DNA of 55,941 bases from Methanomicrobiales archaeon (lineage in GTDB: Archaea > Halobacteriota > Methanomicrobia > Methanomicrobiales > Methanospirillaceae). The notes below the pieces were generated by a model that was not told the DNA's origin, did no database searches, and worked only from the letters and a program-made list of their open reading frames with translations. Position 1 is the first letter of the stretch, and each line of letters opens with the position of its first letter. The position numbers were made by a program, and so were the translations under genes. Below, piece by piece: positions 1 through 8,687 of this stretch. The DNA lies in assembly GCA_013415565.1 (NCBI GenBank), contig JAAEET010000003.1:1-55941 (forward strand), written 5' to 3'.

Positions 1-436
1 AAAGCATCCCGGTTGCGGCGGGACCGGACAGACCGAACCGGAGATCACAGGCAAGATTCGTTACCCGGGTATGACGGATCAGAGCCCTGACAATGCGCAT
101 CACATCCGGTCTGAGCTGCAGGAGTTCCCGGAAGAGATCGGGTGCCTTCCCAAAATCCCATGCTCCGGCCGGTTCACCGGCCCGGCCTATTTCTCCAAGA
201 GGGCGTCTCCAGATGGGTTTCCCAACGAGCAGAACCACGAGCGAACCTTCACCATTCCGGTAGTCAACACCGAGAGAAAATATGCACCACGTGGCGCCGC
301 CAGAGAACATGGTGACCGCATCGCGGCGTTCAAGGAGCAGGGAAATATCAAGGGGAATAAAATATACGAGGGATACCGCCACGGCAATGACCAGGGTGAT
401 AAGGAAGGCTATCAGCACGTCGGCCGCCATGAGCAT
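1..436 (-). CDS. DUF2953 family protein (3' end outside window)
   Basis: Open from ATG at 436 to the window edge with no stop, so about 145 N-terminal residues are visible. An N-terminal hydrophobic segment (roughly residues 3-25, with runs of L, I, V, A) is followed by a soluble part containing a PIWRRP-like stretch. It starts 15 nt after the stop of the GerW-like gene. In Bacillus the GerW/YtfJ gene is paired with YtfI (DUF2953), and this order matches. The family assignment rests on that pairing and the N-terminal pattern; function unknown. The end of the gene lies beyond base 1. Confidence 0.7.
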   Translation of the reverse strand, partial: MLMAADVLIAFLITLVIAVAVSLVYFIPLDISLLLERRDAVTMFSGGATWCIFSLGVDYRNGEGSLVVLLVGKPIWRRPLGEIGRAGEPAGAWDFGKAPDLFRELLQLRPDVMRIVRALIRHTRVTNLACDLRFGLSGPAATGML

Positions 437-451
437 CCCGGCAAAAGAGAA

Positions 452-832
452 TTATTCCTCTTTCTTCTTTCCACTCATCTCTTTGACGGCGGAAAGGACC
501 TGCGGCGCAAGTGATTCGGCGATGGTTGAGATCACCCTGACCACGGGGCTCTCCTTCCGGAGCGACATCACCTGGATTCCTTCAACCCCCCGGATATCCT
601 TGTGCACCACGACCAGCGCCACCGGGGAGATGCCGCCGCCGCCTCCTGCACCGGAACCTCCGCCCCCTTTCTCGCCTCCCTGGCCCATACCGGCTCCGAA
701 CCCGAATCCGAATTCAGCGATAGGAATAACTGACCGGTCTCCCAGGTCGAGAGGGGTACCGATGATATGGGCAGGCGAGAGGAGGCGTTCCAGTTCCTCA
801 GTTGTCATCTTCAGCATCTCTTCTCCAGACAT
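452..832 (-). CDS. GerW/YtfJ-like protein
   Basis: A 126-residue protein with the GerW family layout: N-terminal helix (EEMLKMTTEELERLL), a GTPLDLGDRSVIPIAEFGFGFG strand-turn segment, a glycine-rich central loop (about residues 47-68) and a C-terminal conserved segment around PVALVV. In endospore formers YtfJ/GerW is needed for spore germination; archaea do not sporulate, so the role here is unknown. ATG at 832 is preceded by GAGGAAG, a usable ribosome site. It is followed by the DUF2953 gene, the same pair as in Firmicutes. Confidence 0.82.
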   Translation of the reverse strand: MSGEEMLKMTTEELERLLSPAHIIGTPLDLGDRSVIPIAEFGFGFGAGMGQGGEKGGGGSGAGGGGGISPVALVVVHKDIRGVEGIQVMSLRKESPVVRVISTIAESLAPQVLSAVKEMSGKKKEE

Positions 833-878
833 TTTGTTCTTCCTCGGGCAAGCATAGGTGAAGGCATCATAATAATAT

Positions 879-893
879 TCTCCTGCCAGGAGA
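879..893. promoter_or_regulatory. Inverted repeat beside gerW-like promoter
   Basis: TCTCCTG-C-CAGGAGA forms perfect 7-bp arms around one base. Immediately next to it (about 870-878) is an AT-rich AATATTATT element on the minus strand that could be the TATA box of the GerW-like gene. The repeat therefore lies just upstream of that box, where a regulator or enhanced BRE contact could act. Function is inferred from position only. Confidence 0.35.
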
Positions 894-1047
894 TTTCTGA
901 TTTCGGAGAATCAGTGAACGGTGGACCGCCGGCCGGCACGGATGGAACTGATTCACACCCTGCCGTGGTCTTGCAGCCGGAGGAGATGAGGGTGGTCCGG
1001 CAGGATGAAAGGAGCGGGAGGCCGGGCCGCCGCCGGAACATAGCACG

Positions 1048-2478
1048 TTACCAGTTCAGGAAGAGGGCCTTGGTACGGGTATAGGTCTGGAAGGCCTGGA
1101 GCCCGTTCTCCCGGCCGAGGCCGCTCTCCTTGACACCGCCGAACGGTATCTCGGGAGGAAGGGTGAGGTGCCTGTTCACCCAGACCACTCCTGCATCCAC
1201 CCGCGAGAACACCTCGTGGATAACCGTCAGATCGCGGGTCCAGACCGAAGCCCCGAGCCCGTACCGGGTCTCATTCGCCCGCGATATTCCCTCATCGAGA
1301 TCGCGGATAACGGAAATGGGAAGTACCGGACCAAAGACCTCGCGGGTCATGAGAGGGCTTTGTGGATCCGGATCCGTGACCAGGGTCGGAGGATAAAAAA
1401 ATCCCCCGTCAAACCCGGGTCCTGAAAGCGGCGATCCCCCGGTAATGATGGTTCCCTGGTCCTTCTCCTTCACCTCCTCCACCAGGGATCTGATCCCTTC
1501 GAGCTGGGCTCTTCCCGAAAGCGGTCCCATCTCTACCGAGGGATCGGAACCGTCCCCGACGACGAGGGTTTCAGCTCTCTCCCGCAGGCGCGCCATGAAC
1601 CTGTCCGCTATCTTCTCATGAACAAAGAGCCGCTTCACGGCGGTGCAGGTCTGGCCGGCATTATAGAACCGCCCGCGGACCGCACCATCCACGGCTTTCC
1701 CGATATCTGCATCCTCCCATACGATCATCGGATCCGATCCGCCAAGCTCGAGGTGGATTTCCGCGAGCCGGGACCCGGCCAGCTCGCGGACCCGGTCACC
1801 GGTTTCCAGGTCGCCGGTGAAGGAAATCTTCCCTATTCCCCGGTGTTTCACGAGCGCCTCCCCCACGACATCCCCCCTGCCGGTAATGACATTCAGAACC
1901 CCGGGAGGAAGGCCGGCATCCTCCATCAGGGCAGTGACCGAGAGGCTGGTCAGAGGGGTTGCCGCGGCCGGTTTGAAGACGATCGTGTTTCCGGCCAGGA
2001 GTGCAGGACCGATCTTCCACCCCATGAGGATGACCGGCATGTTCCAGGGGACGATTGCTCCGCAGACGCCGATTGGCTCGCGCCGCACCATGCAGTCCCC
2101 GGAGGATCCAAGGCCGATATAGTCTCCATGCATGGCCCCGGCAATTCCGGCATAGAATTCGAGGATATTTGCAAAGCCGCGGACCTCATCAACGGCATCC
2201 CGGGCCGGCTTTCCCTGCTCGGCGGTAAGCAGTGCCGCCAGATCGTGGGAACGCTCCCGCACCCTCGCTGCTGCCCGGAACAGCACCATTCCCCGGTCCC
2301 GTACCGTGCGGCCGGCCCACTTCCCGTAAGCAGTTGCGGCAGCTTGAACCGCCTCATCGACTTCATAGAGGGTTCCCTCCGGCACCCGGTCGATTTCGAT
2401 GCCGGTTGCCGGATTGATGACCGGGATCCACCCTTCATCTGCCGAAGATATATCTCTGCCCCCAATCCTCATCTCCAT
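1048..2478 (-). CDS. NAD(P)-dependent aldehyde dehydrogenase
   Basis: A full-length (476 aa) member of the aldehyde dehydrogenase superfamily, closest in pattern to succinate-semialdehyde/lactaldehyde-type enzymes that oxidise an aldehyde to the acid. Visible: the VPWNMP cofactor segment, the FTG nucleotide loop (SFTGDLETG), the general-base Glu in LELGGSDP (about residue 242), and the catalytic Cys in NAGQTCTA (about residue 275). The C-terminal PFGGVKESGLGRE motif is present. Substrate cannot be told from sequence. Start ATG at 2478, with a second Met two codons later; a TTAAATC element about 22-27 bp upstream suggests a leaderless message. Divergent from the DUF362 gene. Confidence 0.88.
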   Translation of the reverse strand: MEMRIGGRDISSADEGWIPVINPATGIEIDRVPEGTLYEVDEAVQAAATAYGKWAGRTVRDRGMVLFRAAARVRERSHDLAALLTAEQGKPARDAVDEVRGFANILEFYAGIAGAMHGDYIGLGSSGDCMVRREPIGVCGAIVPWNMPVILMGWKIGPALLAGNTIVFKPAAATPLTSLSVTALMEDAGLPPGVLNVITGRGDVVGEALVKHRGIGKISFTGDLETGDRVRELAGSRLAEIHLELGGSDPMIVWEDADIGKAVDGAVRGRFYNAGQTCTAVKRLFVHEKIADRFMARLRERAETLVVGDGSDPSVEMGPLSGRAQLEGIRSLVEEVKEKDQGTIITGGSPLSGPGFDGGFFYPPTLVTDPDPQSPLMTREVFGPVLPISVIRDLDEGISRANETRYGLGASVWTRDLTVIHEVFSRVDAGVVWVNRHLTLPPEIPFGGVKESGLGRENGLQAFQTYTRTKALFLNW

Positions 2479-2496
2479 GGAGGAGAGTCGGCATAC

Positions 2497-2511
2497 AGTG
2501 ATTTAACCACT
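2497..2511. promoter_or_regulatory. Imperfect dyad in the aldDH/DUF362 divergent region
   Basis: AGTGATTTAACCACT reads almost the same on both strands (12 of 15 positions symmetric) and contains the TTAAAT element that is the best TATA candidate for the aldehyde dehydrogenase. It could be an operator, or simply an AT-rich promoter with chance symmetry. Confidence 0.25.
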
Positions 2512-2637
2512 CCGGGACGGGTGAAGCGCAGGAACCCTCCGCCGCGGCAGTGCTCTATTTTGCGCACCGGATATCCATCGCCGGTCCAGGAAATCATTAA
2601 AGAGATCCTCGTCCAGACTGGATATCCGGGGTTGCCG

Positions 2638-3540
2638 GTGACTGAGGTGTTTGTGCTTGCAACGACGAATCGCGCAGGGGGTATCCCGAAGGTATTCGAA
2701 GCAGTGAAACCGGAAATCGGTGGAAAGGCCGTGGCGCTCAAGGCAAACTACAACAGTGCCGATCCGTATCCTGCATCCACCCACCCGGACACACTCCGGG
2801 CACTTGCCGGCGAGATCATGGATCGCGACCCGGCATCGCTCTCCCTGCTTGAGCGGAGCGGTATGGGATCTACCCGGAGAGTCCTCGGACAGTGCCGGGT
2901 ATATGAACATCTCGCCCCGCTCGGGACGGATATCATCGTCCTGGATGACCTCCCGGCATCAGGCTGGCGTCATATCCCCCGGGATGGAACCCACTGGAAA
3001 ACAGGATTTTTTCTCCCTGAGCGGCTGCTCTCGTCCGGGGCAGTGGTTCAGACCTGCTGTCTCAAGACTCACCGGTTCGGAGGGCATTTTACCCTGTCGC
3101 TGAAAAATTCGGTCGGCCTGGTGGCTAAGACGGTACCCGGCAGCGCATACGACTTTATGCACGAGCTCCACAGCTCCCCTTTCCAGCGGCAGATGATAGC
3201 GGAGATAAACAGGGCATATCCGGTTGATCTGGTCATCATGGATGCCATGGAGGGATTCGTCACCGGGGGTCCTGAGGACGGAGAGCGGATTGCCCCCGGG
3301 CTCCTGCTCGGAAGCCGGGACCGGGTAGCCATCGATGCAGCGGGGATCGCACTCTTGAGGTCGTATGGTTCCACCCCGGAAGTGATGGACGGCCGGATAT
3401 TCTCCCTGGACCAGATAGCACGCGCAGTCGAACTGGGGGTGGGTTGTACCGATCCCCGGGAAATCGATGTAATCCCGCTTACCGGAGAGAGCCGGAAGGA
3501 TGCGGAGACGATTGCACGGATCCTCCAGGAGGAAGGATGA
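2638..3540 (+). CDS. DUF362 domain protein
   Basis: About 300 residues matching the DUF362 family: an N-terminal KANYNS segment, a central CCLKTHRFGGHFTLSLKNSVG motif (about residues 142-162) and a C-terminal DAMEGFVTGGPEDG ... AIDAAG segment. DUF362 proteins are common in methanogens; some are fused to ferredoxin domains but none is visible here. The frame stays open far upstream, but that part is antisense to the aldehyde dehydrogenase and is not protein-like. GTG at 2638 (just before TEVFVLAT) is the best start; TTG at 2632 or GTG at 2647 are alternatives. Molecular function unknown. Confidence 0.75.
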   Translation: MTEVFVLATTNRAGGIPKVFEAVKPEIGGKAVALKANYNSADPYPASTHPDTLRALAGEIMDRDPASLSLLERSGMGSTRRVLGQCRVYEHLAPLGTDIIVLDDLPASGWRHIPRDGTHWKTGFFLPERLLSSGAVVQTCCLKTHRFGGHFTLSLKNSVGLVAKTVPGSAYDFMHELHSSPFQRQMIAEINRAYPVDLVIMDAMEGFVTGGPEDGERIAPGLLLGSRDRVAIDAAGIALLRSYGSTPEVMDGRIFSLDQIARAVELGVGCTDPREIDVIPLTGESRKDAETIARILQEEG

Positions 3541-3595
3541 ACGCCGGAACCCTGTCTTCCGGAAATTCAATGGCCGGGCCCGGAGGAGGATGTGC

Positions 3596-4102
3596 ATGAA
3601 GATCGGTATTCTCGGAGACACCCACGATCACCTGCCCGCGATCAGGCAGGCGGTGGACCTGCTGAATCGTGAAGCGGATGACCTCGTTCTCCACACCGGG
3701 GATTTCATCTCGCCGTTTGCGATTCCGGTCCTTGCCGGATTCAACGGCACGGTGATCGGGGTATTCGGTAACAACGACGGCGACCGGGAACTTCTGAAGG
3801 CCCGGTGCCGTGAGAGCGGAAACGTCCGTATCGAAGGAAATTTTTTCGAGACGGAGTACGACGGACATCGCATAGCCCTGCACCACGGGCATGAGAAAGC
3901 GCTGCTGGCCGATCTTATCGAGAGCGGGCTCTTTGATCTGGTTGTGCACGGGCATACGCACCAGGCATCGGTCTCTTCCCGGGGAAGAACACTGGTGATA
4001 AACCCGGGAGAGGTGTGCGGATATCTTACCGGATTCCCGACCTGCGGCCTGTATGATACCCGGAGCCGGAAAGGGGTAATCCTTCCCCTTCCTGGCGAAT
4101 GA
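3596..4102 (+). CDS. YfcE/MJ0936-type metallophosphoesterase
   Basis: A 168-residue calcineurin-like phosphodiesterase. The two-metal site motifs are all present in order: GDTHDH (residues 7-12), HTGD (about 37-40), GNND (about 57-60), HGH (about 98-100) and HGHTH (about 120-124). MJ0936, the archaeal prototype, hydrolyses phosphodiesters with Ni or Mn. ATG at 3596 has a strong GGAGGAGG site 5-8 nt upstream; ATG at 3590 is in frame but too close to that site. It follows the DUF362 gene by 55 nt and may be cotranscribed. Physiological substrate unknown. Confidence 0.9.
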   Translation: MKIGILGDTHDHLPAIRQAVDLLNREADDLVLHTGDFISPFAIPVLAGFNGTVIGVFGNNDGDRELLKARCRESGNVRIEGNFFETEYDGHRIALHHGHEKALLADLIESGLFDLVVHGHTHQASVSSRGRTLVINPGEVCGYLTGFPTCGLYDTRSRKGVILPLPGE

Positions 4103-4145
4103 AAATCGCGAGGTTCATACCAGATAACGTCCCATTGTTAGCCTT

Positions 4146-5666
4146 ATGCAGAAATCGATCGGAGTCATCGCGGGAATACTGGTTTTTGTCGCAATATCCC
4201 TGCTTCCTCTTGATCCTGTATCGATTCCTCCGGAAGCCAAGTACGCCGCCGCGGTGACCGGGCTGATGGTTGTCTGGTGGCTGACCGAGGCAATTCCCAT
4301 CTATGCGACGGCGCTGGTACCGCTGGTACTCTTTCCGGTCATGGGAATCCTGACTCCCAAAGAGGCGGCGGTCTCGTATGCGGACCAGACGGTCTTCCTC
4401 TTCATGGGCGGTTTTTTTATCGCCGCCGCCATGATGCGATGGAACCTCCATAAGCGCATCGCACTCCACGTGATCGAGCTCTTCGGCAGCGGTCCGCGTA
4501 AACTTATCCTCGGGTTCATGGCCGCAACCGCTTTCCTGTCGATGTGGATCTCCAATACCGCAACGGCAATGATGATGATCCCGATCGCGATGGCCCTGGT
4601 TGCAACCCTTATTCCCGAAGCGATTTCCGATATAAACGGGGGGACTAAAGAACAGAAGCAGTTTGCGACCTGCCTCCTCCTTGCCGTCGCCTATGCGGCA
4701 ACCATCGGGGGAATGGCAACGCTCATCGGGACGCCGCCGAACGGTATCCTGGTTGCCCAGCTCTCCAATATCTTCCCTGAGGCACCGAGCATCGATTTCT
4801 TCTCATGGATGATCTTCGCCGTTCCCTTCGTAGTGATATTCCTCGCGATCGCCTGGCTCTGGCTCACCTATGTCGCCCACCGGAACCTCCCCCGGGAGAT
4901 ATCGGGAAGCAGGGAGGTGATCCATCATGAACTGACCGAGATGGGACCGCTCGGGGCCGGGGAACGGTGGACGCTTCTTATCTTCTCCCTGGTCGCCCTG
5001 GCCTGGATCTTCCGCGCTGAAAAGACGATCGGCGACCTGGTCATTCCCGGCATCAATACGTATATCCCGGGGGTAAGCGATGCGACTATCGCCATTACCG
5101 GCGCGCTCATCCTGTTCCTGCTGCCGGTGGATGTGGAAAAGGGGATCTTCACCCTTGACTGGGAATCGGCACGGAAGATCCCGTGGGGGGTTCTCATCCT
5201 CTTCGGCGGCGGAATCTGCCTTTCCGAAGGAATTATCGCCAGCGGGCTTGCCAGGCTCATTGCATCATCATTCACGGTGCTGCAGGTGCTGCCCCTCATC
5301 CTGATCGTGCTGCTCATCACCCTGTTGATCACGTTTCTCAACGAGGTGGTCTCGAACACGGCAATCGCTTCAATCATGGTCCCGCTGATGGCCATCACCG
5401 CGGTTTCCATGGGAATCAACCCCATGTTCCTGATGGTCGCCGCAGCACTGGCCTCTTCACTCGGTTTCATGCTTCCGGTAGGGACACCTCCCAACGCCAT
5501 CGCGTACGGGACCGGGTATATCTCCACCAGGGAGATGGCACGCGCCGGGTTCGCGCTGAATATCATCGGCTGTATCCTGGTGACCCTCTTCATGACATTT
5601 TTTGTCCCGATGGCACTCGGGTTCTCCCCCGACGTGCCGGCATGGGCGGTTCTCCCCGGGAAGTGA
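4146..5666 (+). CDS. SLC13/DASS family anion:Na+ symporter
   Basis: A 506-residue integral membrane protein with about 11-12 hydrophobic segments. The two DASS signature loops are visible: WISNTATAMMM (about residues 135-145) and NEVVSNTAIAS (about 399-409), which in VcINDY hold the Na+ and carboxylate sites (SNT motifs). Each is followed later by a GTPPN motif (about 196-200 and 442-446), as in the inverted-repeat fold. Likely substrates are dicarboxylates such as succinate, malate or fumarate, or sulfate; sequence alone does not decide. It converges with the condensation-domain gene, leaving only 4 bp between stops. Confidence 0.9.
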   Translation: MQKSIGVIAGILVFVAISLLPLDPVSIPPEAKYAAAVTGLMVVWWLTEAIPIYATALVPLVLFPVMGILTPKEAAVSYADQTVFLFMGGFFIAAAMMRWNLHKRIALHVIELFGSGPRKLILGFMAATAFLSMWISNTATAMMMIPIAMALVATLIPEAISDINGGTKEQKQFATCLLLAVAYAATIGGMATLIGTPPNGILVAQLSNIFPEAPSIDFFSWMIFAVPFVVIFLAIAWLWLTYVAHRNLPREISGSREVIHHELTEMGPLGAGERWTLLIFSLVALAWIFRAEKTIGDLVIPGINTYIPGVSDATIAITGALILFLLPVDVEKGIFTLDWESARKIPWGVLILFGGGICLSEGIIASGLARLIASSFTVLQVLPLILIVLLITLLITFLNEVVSNTAIASIMVPLMAITAVSMGINPMFLMVAAALASSLGFMLPVGTPPNAIAYGTGYISTREMARAGFALNIIGCILVTLFMTFFVPMALGFSPDVPAWAVLPGK

Positions 5667-5670
5667 TGGA

Positions 5671-6972
5671 TCACCAGTGCGCGAGAAGTACTGCCATCCG
5701 GTCGAGGATTTCCGATACCTCTTTTTCAGGCAGGGCGTCCCTGCAGTATCCCGAAGCAAGACAGAGTGAACCCCGGCAGGTACTTGCGGCAAGGCCGAAG
5801 CCCGGGGAAAACTCCACCGGGGGAAGCATCCATGCACCTGCCACCGGTATCGCGCCATAATCGAGGACACTCTCGGGAATGACCCCGAGGTTGGCGAAAA
5901 AGGGATTTTTTTCCCTCCTGCCGTCACGGGTCTCCTGCTCTAGTATCCGGAGTTGCTGTTTCACCGCTTCATATCCTCCGGAGAAATCCCTGCAGAGGCG
6001 CTCTGCGGCCCCGATCCCGGCATGTCCCTGTTTCCGCTCCTCCATGGCTGCATGAATCCTCCGGACCACGGTGGCGAGGGAATCGCGCTCCCCTGCCATG
6101 ACCGGGACTTCAAAGGCGACAGAGAGGTTGGCGAGGGATGGAAAAGAGTCGGGTGAGAGATACCGCCTGAGATCGATGGAGGTGAGCACCGGGAGGGGGG
6201 TCTTTCTGAGTTCCGGCACCGATTCCGCGAGTGCAAGGGAGAACGCGGAAAGCAGCACGTCGTTGACGGTCGCCCCCAGTCTTCCGGCCCCGGCCTTGAT
6301 TACCGGCAGGATCCCGGTGTTGAGACGGACGATGGTATACCCGGGATCTCCTGTGGTGGAGGATCGCACGGGCAGGCTCCATGAACGTGTCTGGTCACCG
6401 TAGTTGATCACCGCCGTCTCGCGTTCTGCAGGAGAGAAAAGCCGGAGAACACTCCCGAATGACCGGTCATGGGTATTCTCCAGCGTCAGGAACGGGGAGG
6501 CAGAAGACCGTGCCTGGTAGAGTCGCGCTATCCGGCTCCCGAACGACTTGAGCCCGTACGCATCGCTGATGGTATGATTTACCGAGATGCAGAGGAGATC
6601 GTGATCCGACCGGATCAGTCGTATCCGTACCTGGGGCCCGGCTGCCGGATCGAGCGGTTTGGTAAGGAGCTCGCGAAGAGCGGAATCAGGGTCGGCGGCC
6701 CGGGTCACGGCAAAGATCCTGTCCACCGGTATGGGAGCGGGGGTGAAGTACGGAGGGTCCCCTTCACAGAACCGCATGGTCGTCAGGGGCTCGGCACGAC
6801 AGGCGGACATGACTGCTGATGCCAGGACCGGCTCTTGTAACCTGCCGTCGAAGCGGATGACCAGATGGATCATCTGGTCCCAGATCGTGGAGAGGAGGTA
6901 GTTCCACTGGTCATTGACGGTTGCCGGGATATATTCCATCTCTTCCGTATCGTGCAGCCTGGCAGTGTTCAT
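5671..6972 (-). CDS. Orphan condensation-domain (CoA-dependent acyltransferase fold) protein
   Basis: About 433 residues resembling NRPS condensation/alcohol acyltransferase proteins. Near residue 140 is ISVNHTISDAYG, a variant of the HHxxxDG catalytic motif with Asn replacing the first His while the second His, Asp and Gly remain. The C-terminal half contains a TVNDVLLSAFSLAL helix and an LRRYL segment typical of WS/DGAT- or PapA-like proteins. No adenylation or carrier domain is nearby. Start is uncertain: ATG at 6972 or 6939, with the frame open further upstream to 7203. Reaction unknown; an acyl transfer to an alcohol or amine is inferred from the fold. Confidence 0.72.
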   Translation of the reverse strand: MNTARLHDTEEMEYIPATVNDQWNYLLSTIWDQMIHLVIRFDGRLQEPVLASAVMSACRAEPLTTMRFCEGDPPYFTPAPIPVDRIFAVTRAADPDSALRELLTKPLDPAAGPQVRIRLIRSDHDLLCISVNHTISDAYGLKSFGSRIARLYQARSSASPFLTLENTHDRSFGSVLRLFSPAERETAVINYGDQTRSWSLPVRSSTTGDPGYTIVRLNTGILPVIKAGAGRLGATVNDVLLSAFSLALAESVPELRKTPLPVLTSIDLRRYLSPDSFPSLANLSVAFEVPVMAGERDSLATVVRRIHAAMEERKQGHAGIGAAERLCRDFSGGYEAVKQQLRILEQETRDGRREKNPFFANLGVIPESVLDYGAIPVAGAWMLPPVEFSPGFGLAASTCRGSLCLASGYCRDALPEKEVSEILDRMAVLLAHW

Positions 6973-7223
6973 GGAAAACCGGATCTCTTCTCCCTTATTC
7001 CATCGTTCTCCCGGAATATAATCCCCGGGGGATCTCCGGACAGGAAACCGGTGCGGAGCCAGAGCTCCCGATAAAGGTGCCATCATTCCGTCAATCGAAC
7101 CGGAAGGTGACCTCGCGGATCGACAACAACCTTTGCCTCTGATGACGATATCGGACCGGGGCGTCATCGGAAGAGGATCAGGGCGGTCAAACCAACCCGA
7201 CAACTACCGTTCTTATACAATAA

Positions 7224-7239
7224 TGTATATAAATATACA
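7224..7239. promoter_or_regulatory. Promoter/operator of trpB2
   Basis: TGTATAT-AA-ATATACA is a perfect inverted repeat of 7-bp arms with a 2-bp spacer. It coincides with the best TATA box (TATATAAATA, about 7226-7235), which lies 25 bp before the trpB2 ATG, so transcription probably begins at or just before the start codon. The same arms occur over the trp operon start. A protein bound here would block TBP. Confidence 0.65.
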
Positions 7240-7255
7240 CTTCCCATCACAATAC

Positions 7256-8614
7256 ATGGAAACCAAGATCTTTCTGTGCGAGGAGGATATGCCACGGCGC
7301 TGGTATAATGTTCTGGCAGACCTCCCGACGCCGCTGGACCCTCCCCTCCATCCGGCTACCGGAAAACCGGTGGGACCGGACGACCTCAGGGTCATCTTTC
7401 CCATGGAGCTCATCAAGCAGGAGATGAGCCCGGACCGGTACATCGACATTCCCGGAGAGGTGCTCGATGTCCTGCGTCTCTGGAGGCCGAGCCCGCTCTA
7501 TCGTGCCAGGCGCCTCGAGAAGGCTCTCAAAACGCCGGCCCGGATCTATTACAAGTGGGAGGGTGTCAGCCCCCCGGGCAGCCACAAACCGAACACCTCG
7601 GTTCCGCAGGTCTACTACAACATGAAGGAAGGCATCGAGCGGATTGCCACCGAGACCGGGGCCGGCCAGTGGGGATCAGCGCTTGCTTTTGCGACGATGC
7701 TTTTCGGCCTGCAAGCCACGATCTACATGGTCCGGTCAAGCTATGCCCAGAAACCCTACCGCAAATCCATGATGCAGGTCTGGGGGGCAGAGTGCATCCC
7801 GAGTCCGAGCACCAAGACGAATTCCGGGCGGGCTATCCTTGAAAAGTCGCCGGATACTCCCGGAAGCCTCGGAATCGCCATATCCGAAGCGGTTGAGGAC
7901 GCAGCAACCCACGATAACACCAATTATTCGCTGGGATCGGTGCTGAATCATGTATGCCTCCACCAGTCGGTCATCGGCCTCGAGGCCCGAGAGCAGCTCG
8001 CCTCGGTTGAAGAGTATCCCGACGTAGTTATCGGCTGTGTCGGCGGAGGTTCCAACTTTGCGGGGATTTCCTTCCCGTTCGCCGGAGATAAACTCACCGG
8101 GAAGCACCCCGCAACCGACATCATCGGGGTCGAGCCGGCTTCCTGTCCGACACTTACCAAGGGACTCTTTACCTACGACTACGGAGATGTGGCCGGCCTT
8201 ACGCCGCTCCTGAAGATGTACACGCTCGGACATGATTTTGTGCCGCCATCCATCCATGCCGGGGGACTCCGGTATCACGGGGACTCTCCGATCGTTTCAC
8301 GCCTGGTTCATGACGGCGTCATCCGTGCCATGTCATACCACCAGAGCGAGGTGTTTGAGGCAGCCCAGACCTTCGCCCGGACGGAAGGGATCATCGTTGC
8401 ACCGGAGACTTCCCATGCAGTGAAATCGGTCATCGATGAGGCTCTCAAATGCCGGCAGAGCGGTGAGGCAAAGACCATTCTCTTCAACTGCTCCGGACAC
8501 GGTAATTTCGACATGTCCGCCTACGATGCATTCTATGCGAAAACGCTGGTCGATTATGAATACCCGGAGCAGTTGATCAGGGAGTCGCTGTCACGGGTGC
8601 CGAAGGTGGGGTGA
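7256..8614 (+). CDS. trpB2: Tryptophan synthase beta-like protein TrpB2
   Basis: A 452-residue PLP enzyme of the TrpB2 branch (longer than the operonic TrpB1). Seen: PGSHKPNTS with the PLP-binding Lys (about residue 112), GGGSNFAG phosphate loop (about 262-269) and the TrpB2-type N-terminal segment with [13 protein letters not shown]. TrpB2 makes Trp from indole and Ser, often without TrpA partnership, and may salvage indole; some act on phosphoserine. No Shine-Dalgarno precedes ATG 7256; the TATA box is 25 bp upstream, so the mRNA is likely leaderless. It shares the trp operon operator, supporting a role in Trp metabolism. Confidence 0.9.
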   Translation: METKIFLCEEDMPRRWYNVLADLPTPLDPPLHPATGKPVGPDDLRVIFPMELIKQEMSPDRYIDIPGEVLDVLRLWRPSPLYRARRLEKALKTPARIYYKWEGVSPPGSHKPNTSVPQVYYNMKEGIERIATETGAGQWGSALAFATMLFGLQATIYMVRSSYAQKPYRKSMMQVWGAECIPSPSTKTNSGRAILEKSPDTPGSLGIAISEAVEDAATHDNTNYSLGSVLNHVCLHQSVIGLEAREQLASVEEYPDVVIGCVGGGSNFAGISFPFAGDKLTGKHPATDIIGVEPASCPTLTKGLFTYDYGDVAGLTPLLKMYTLGHDFVPPSIHAGGLRYHGDSPIVSRLVHDGVIRAMSYHQSEVFEAAQTFARTEGIIVAPETSHAVKSVIDEALKCRQSGEAKTILFNCSGHGNFDMSAYDAFYAKTLVDYEYPEQLIRESLSRVPKVG

Positions 8615-8687
8615 TCCGGGATTCCCCCGTTCCCCCGCATGCTGCAAAACCAATAATCCCAATACCCTCCCCTGCTCTTTTCTGATC

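Noticed and set aside
811-1041. Minus-strand 76-codon frame between GerW-like and aldehyde dehydrogenase genes
   Set aside because: Composition is not protein-like and it overlaps the GerW start and promoter.
1618-2637. Long plus-strand reading frame that would extend the DUF362 protein upstream by about 340 residues
   Set aside because: It is antisense to a clear aldehyde dehydrogenase, and its translation is low-quality (Pro/Arg/His-rich); DUF362 similarity begins only near 2638.
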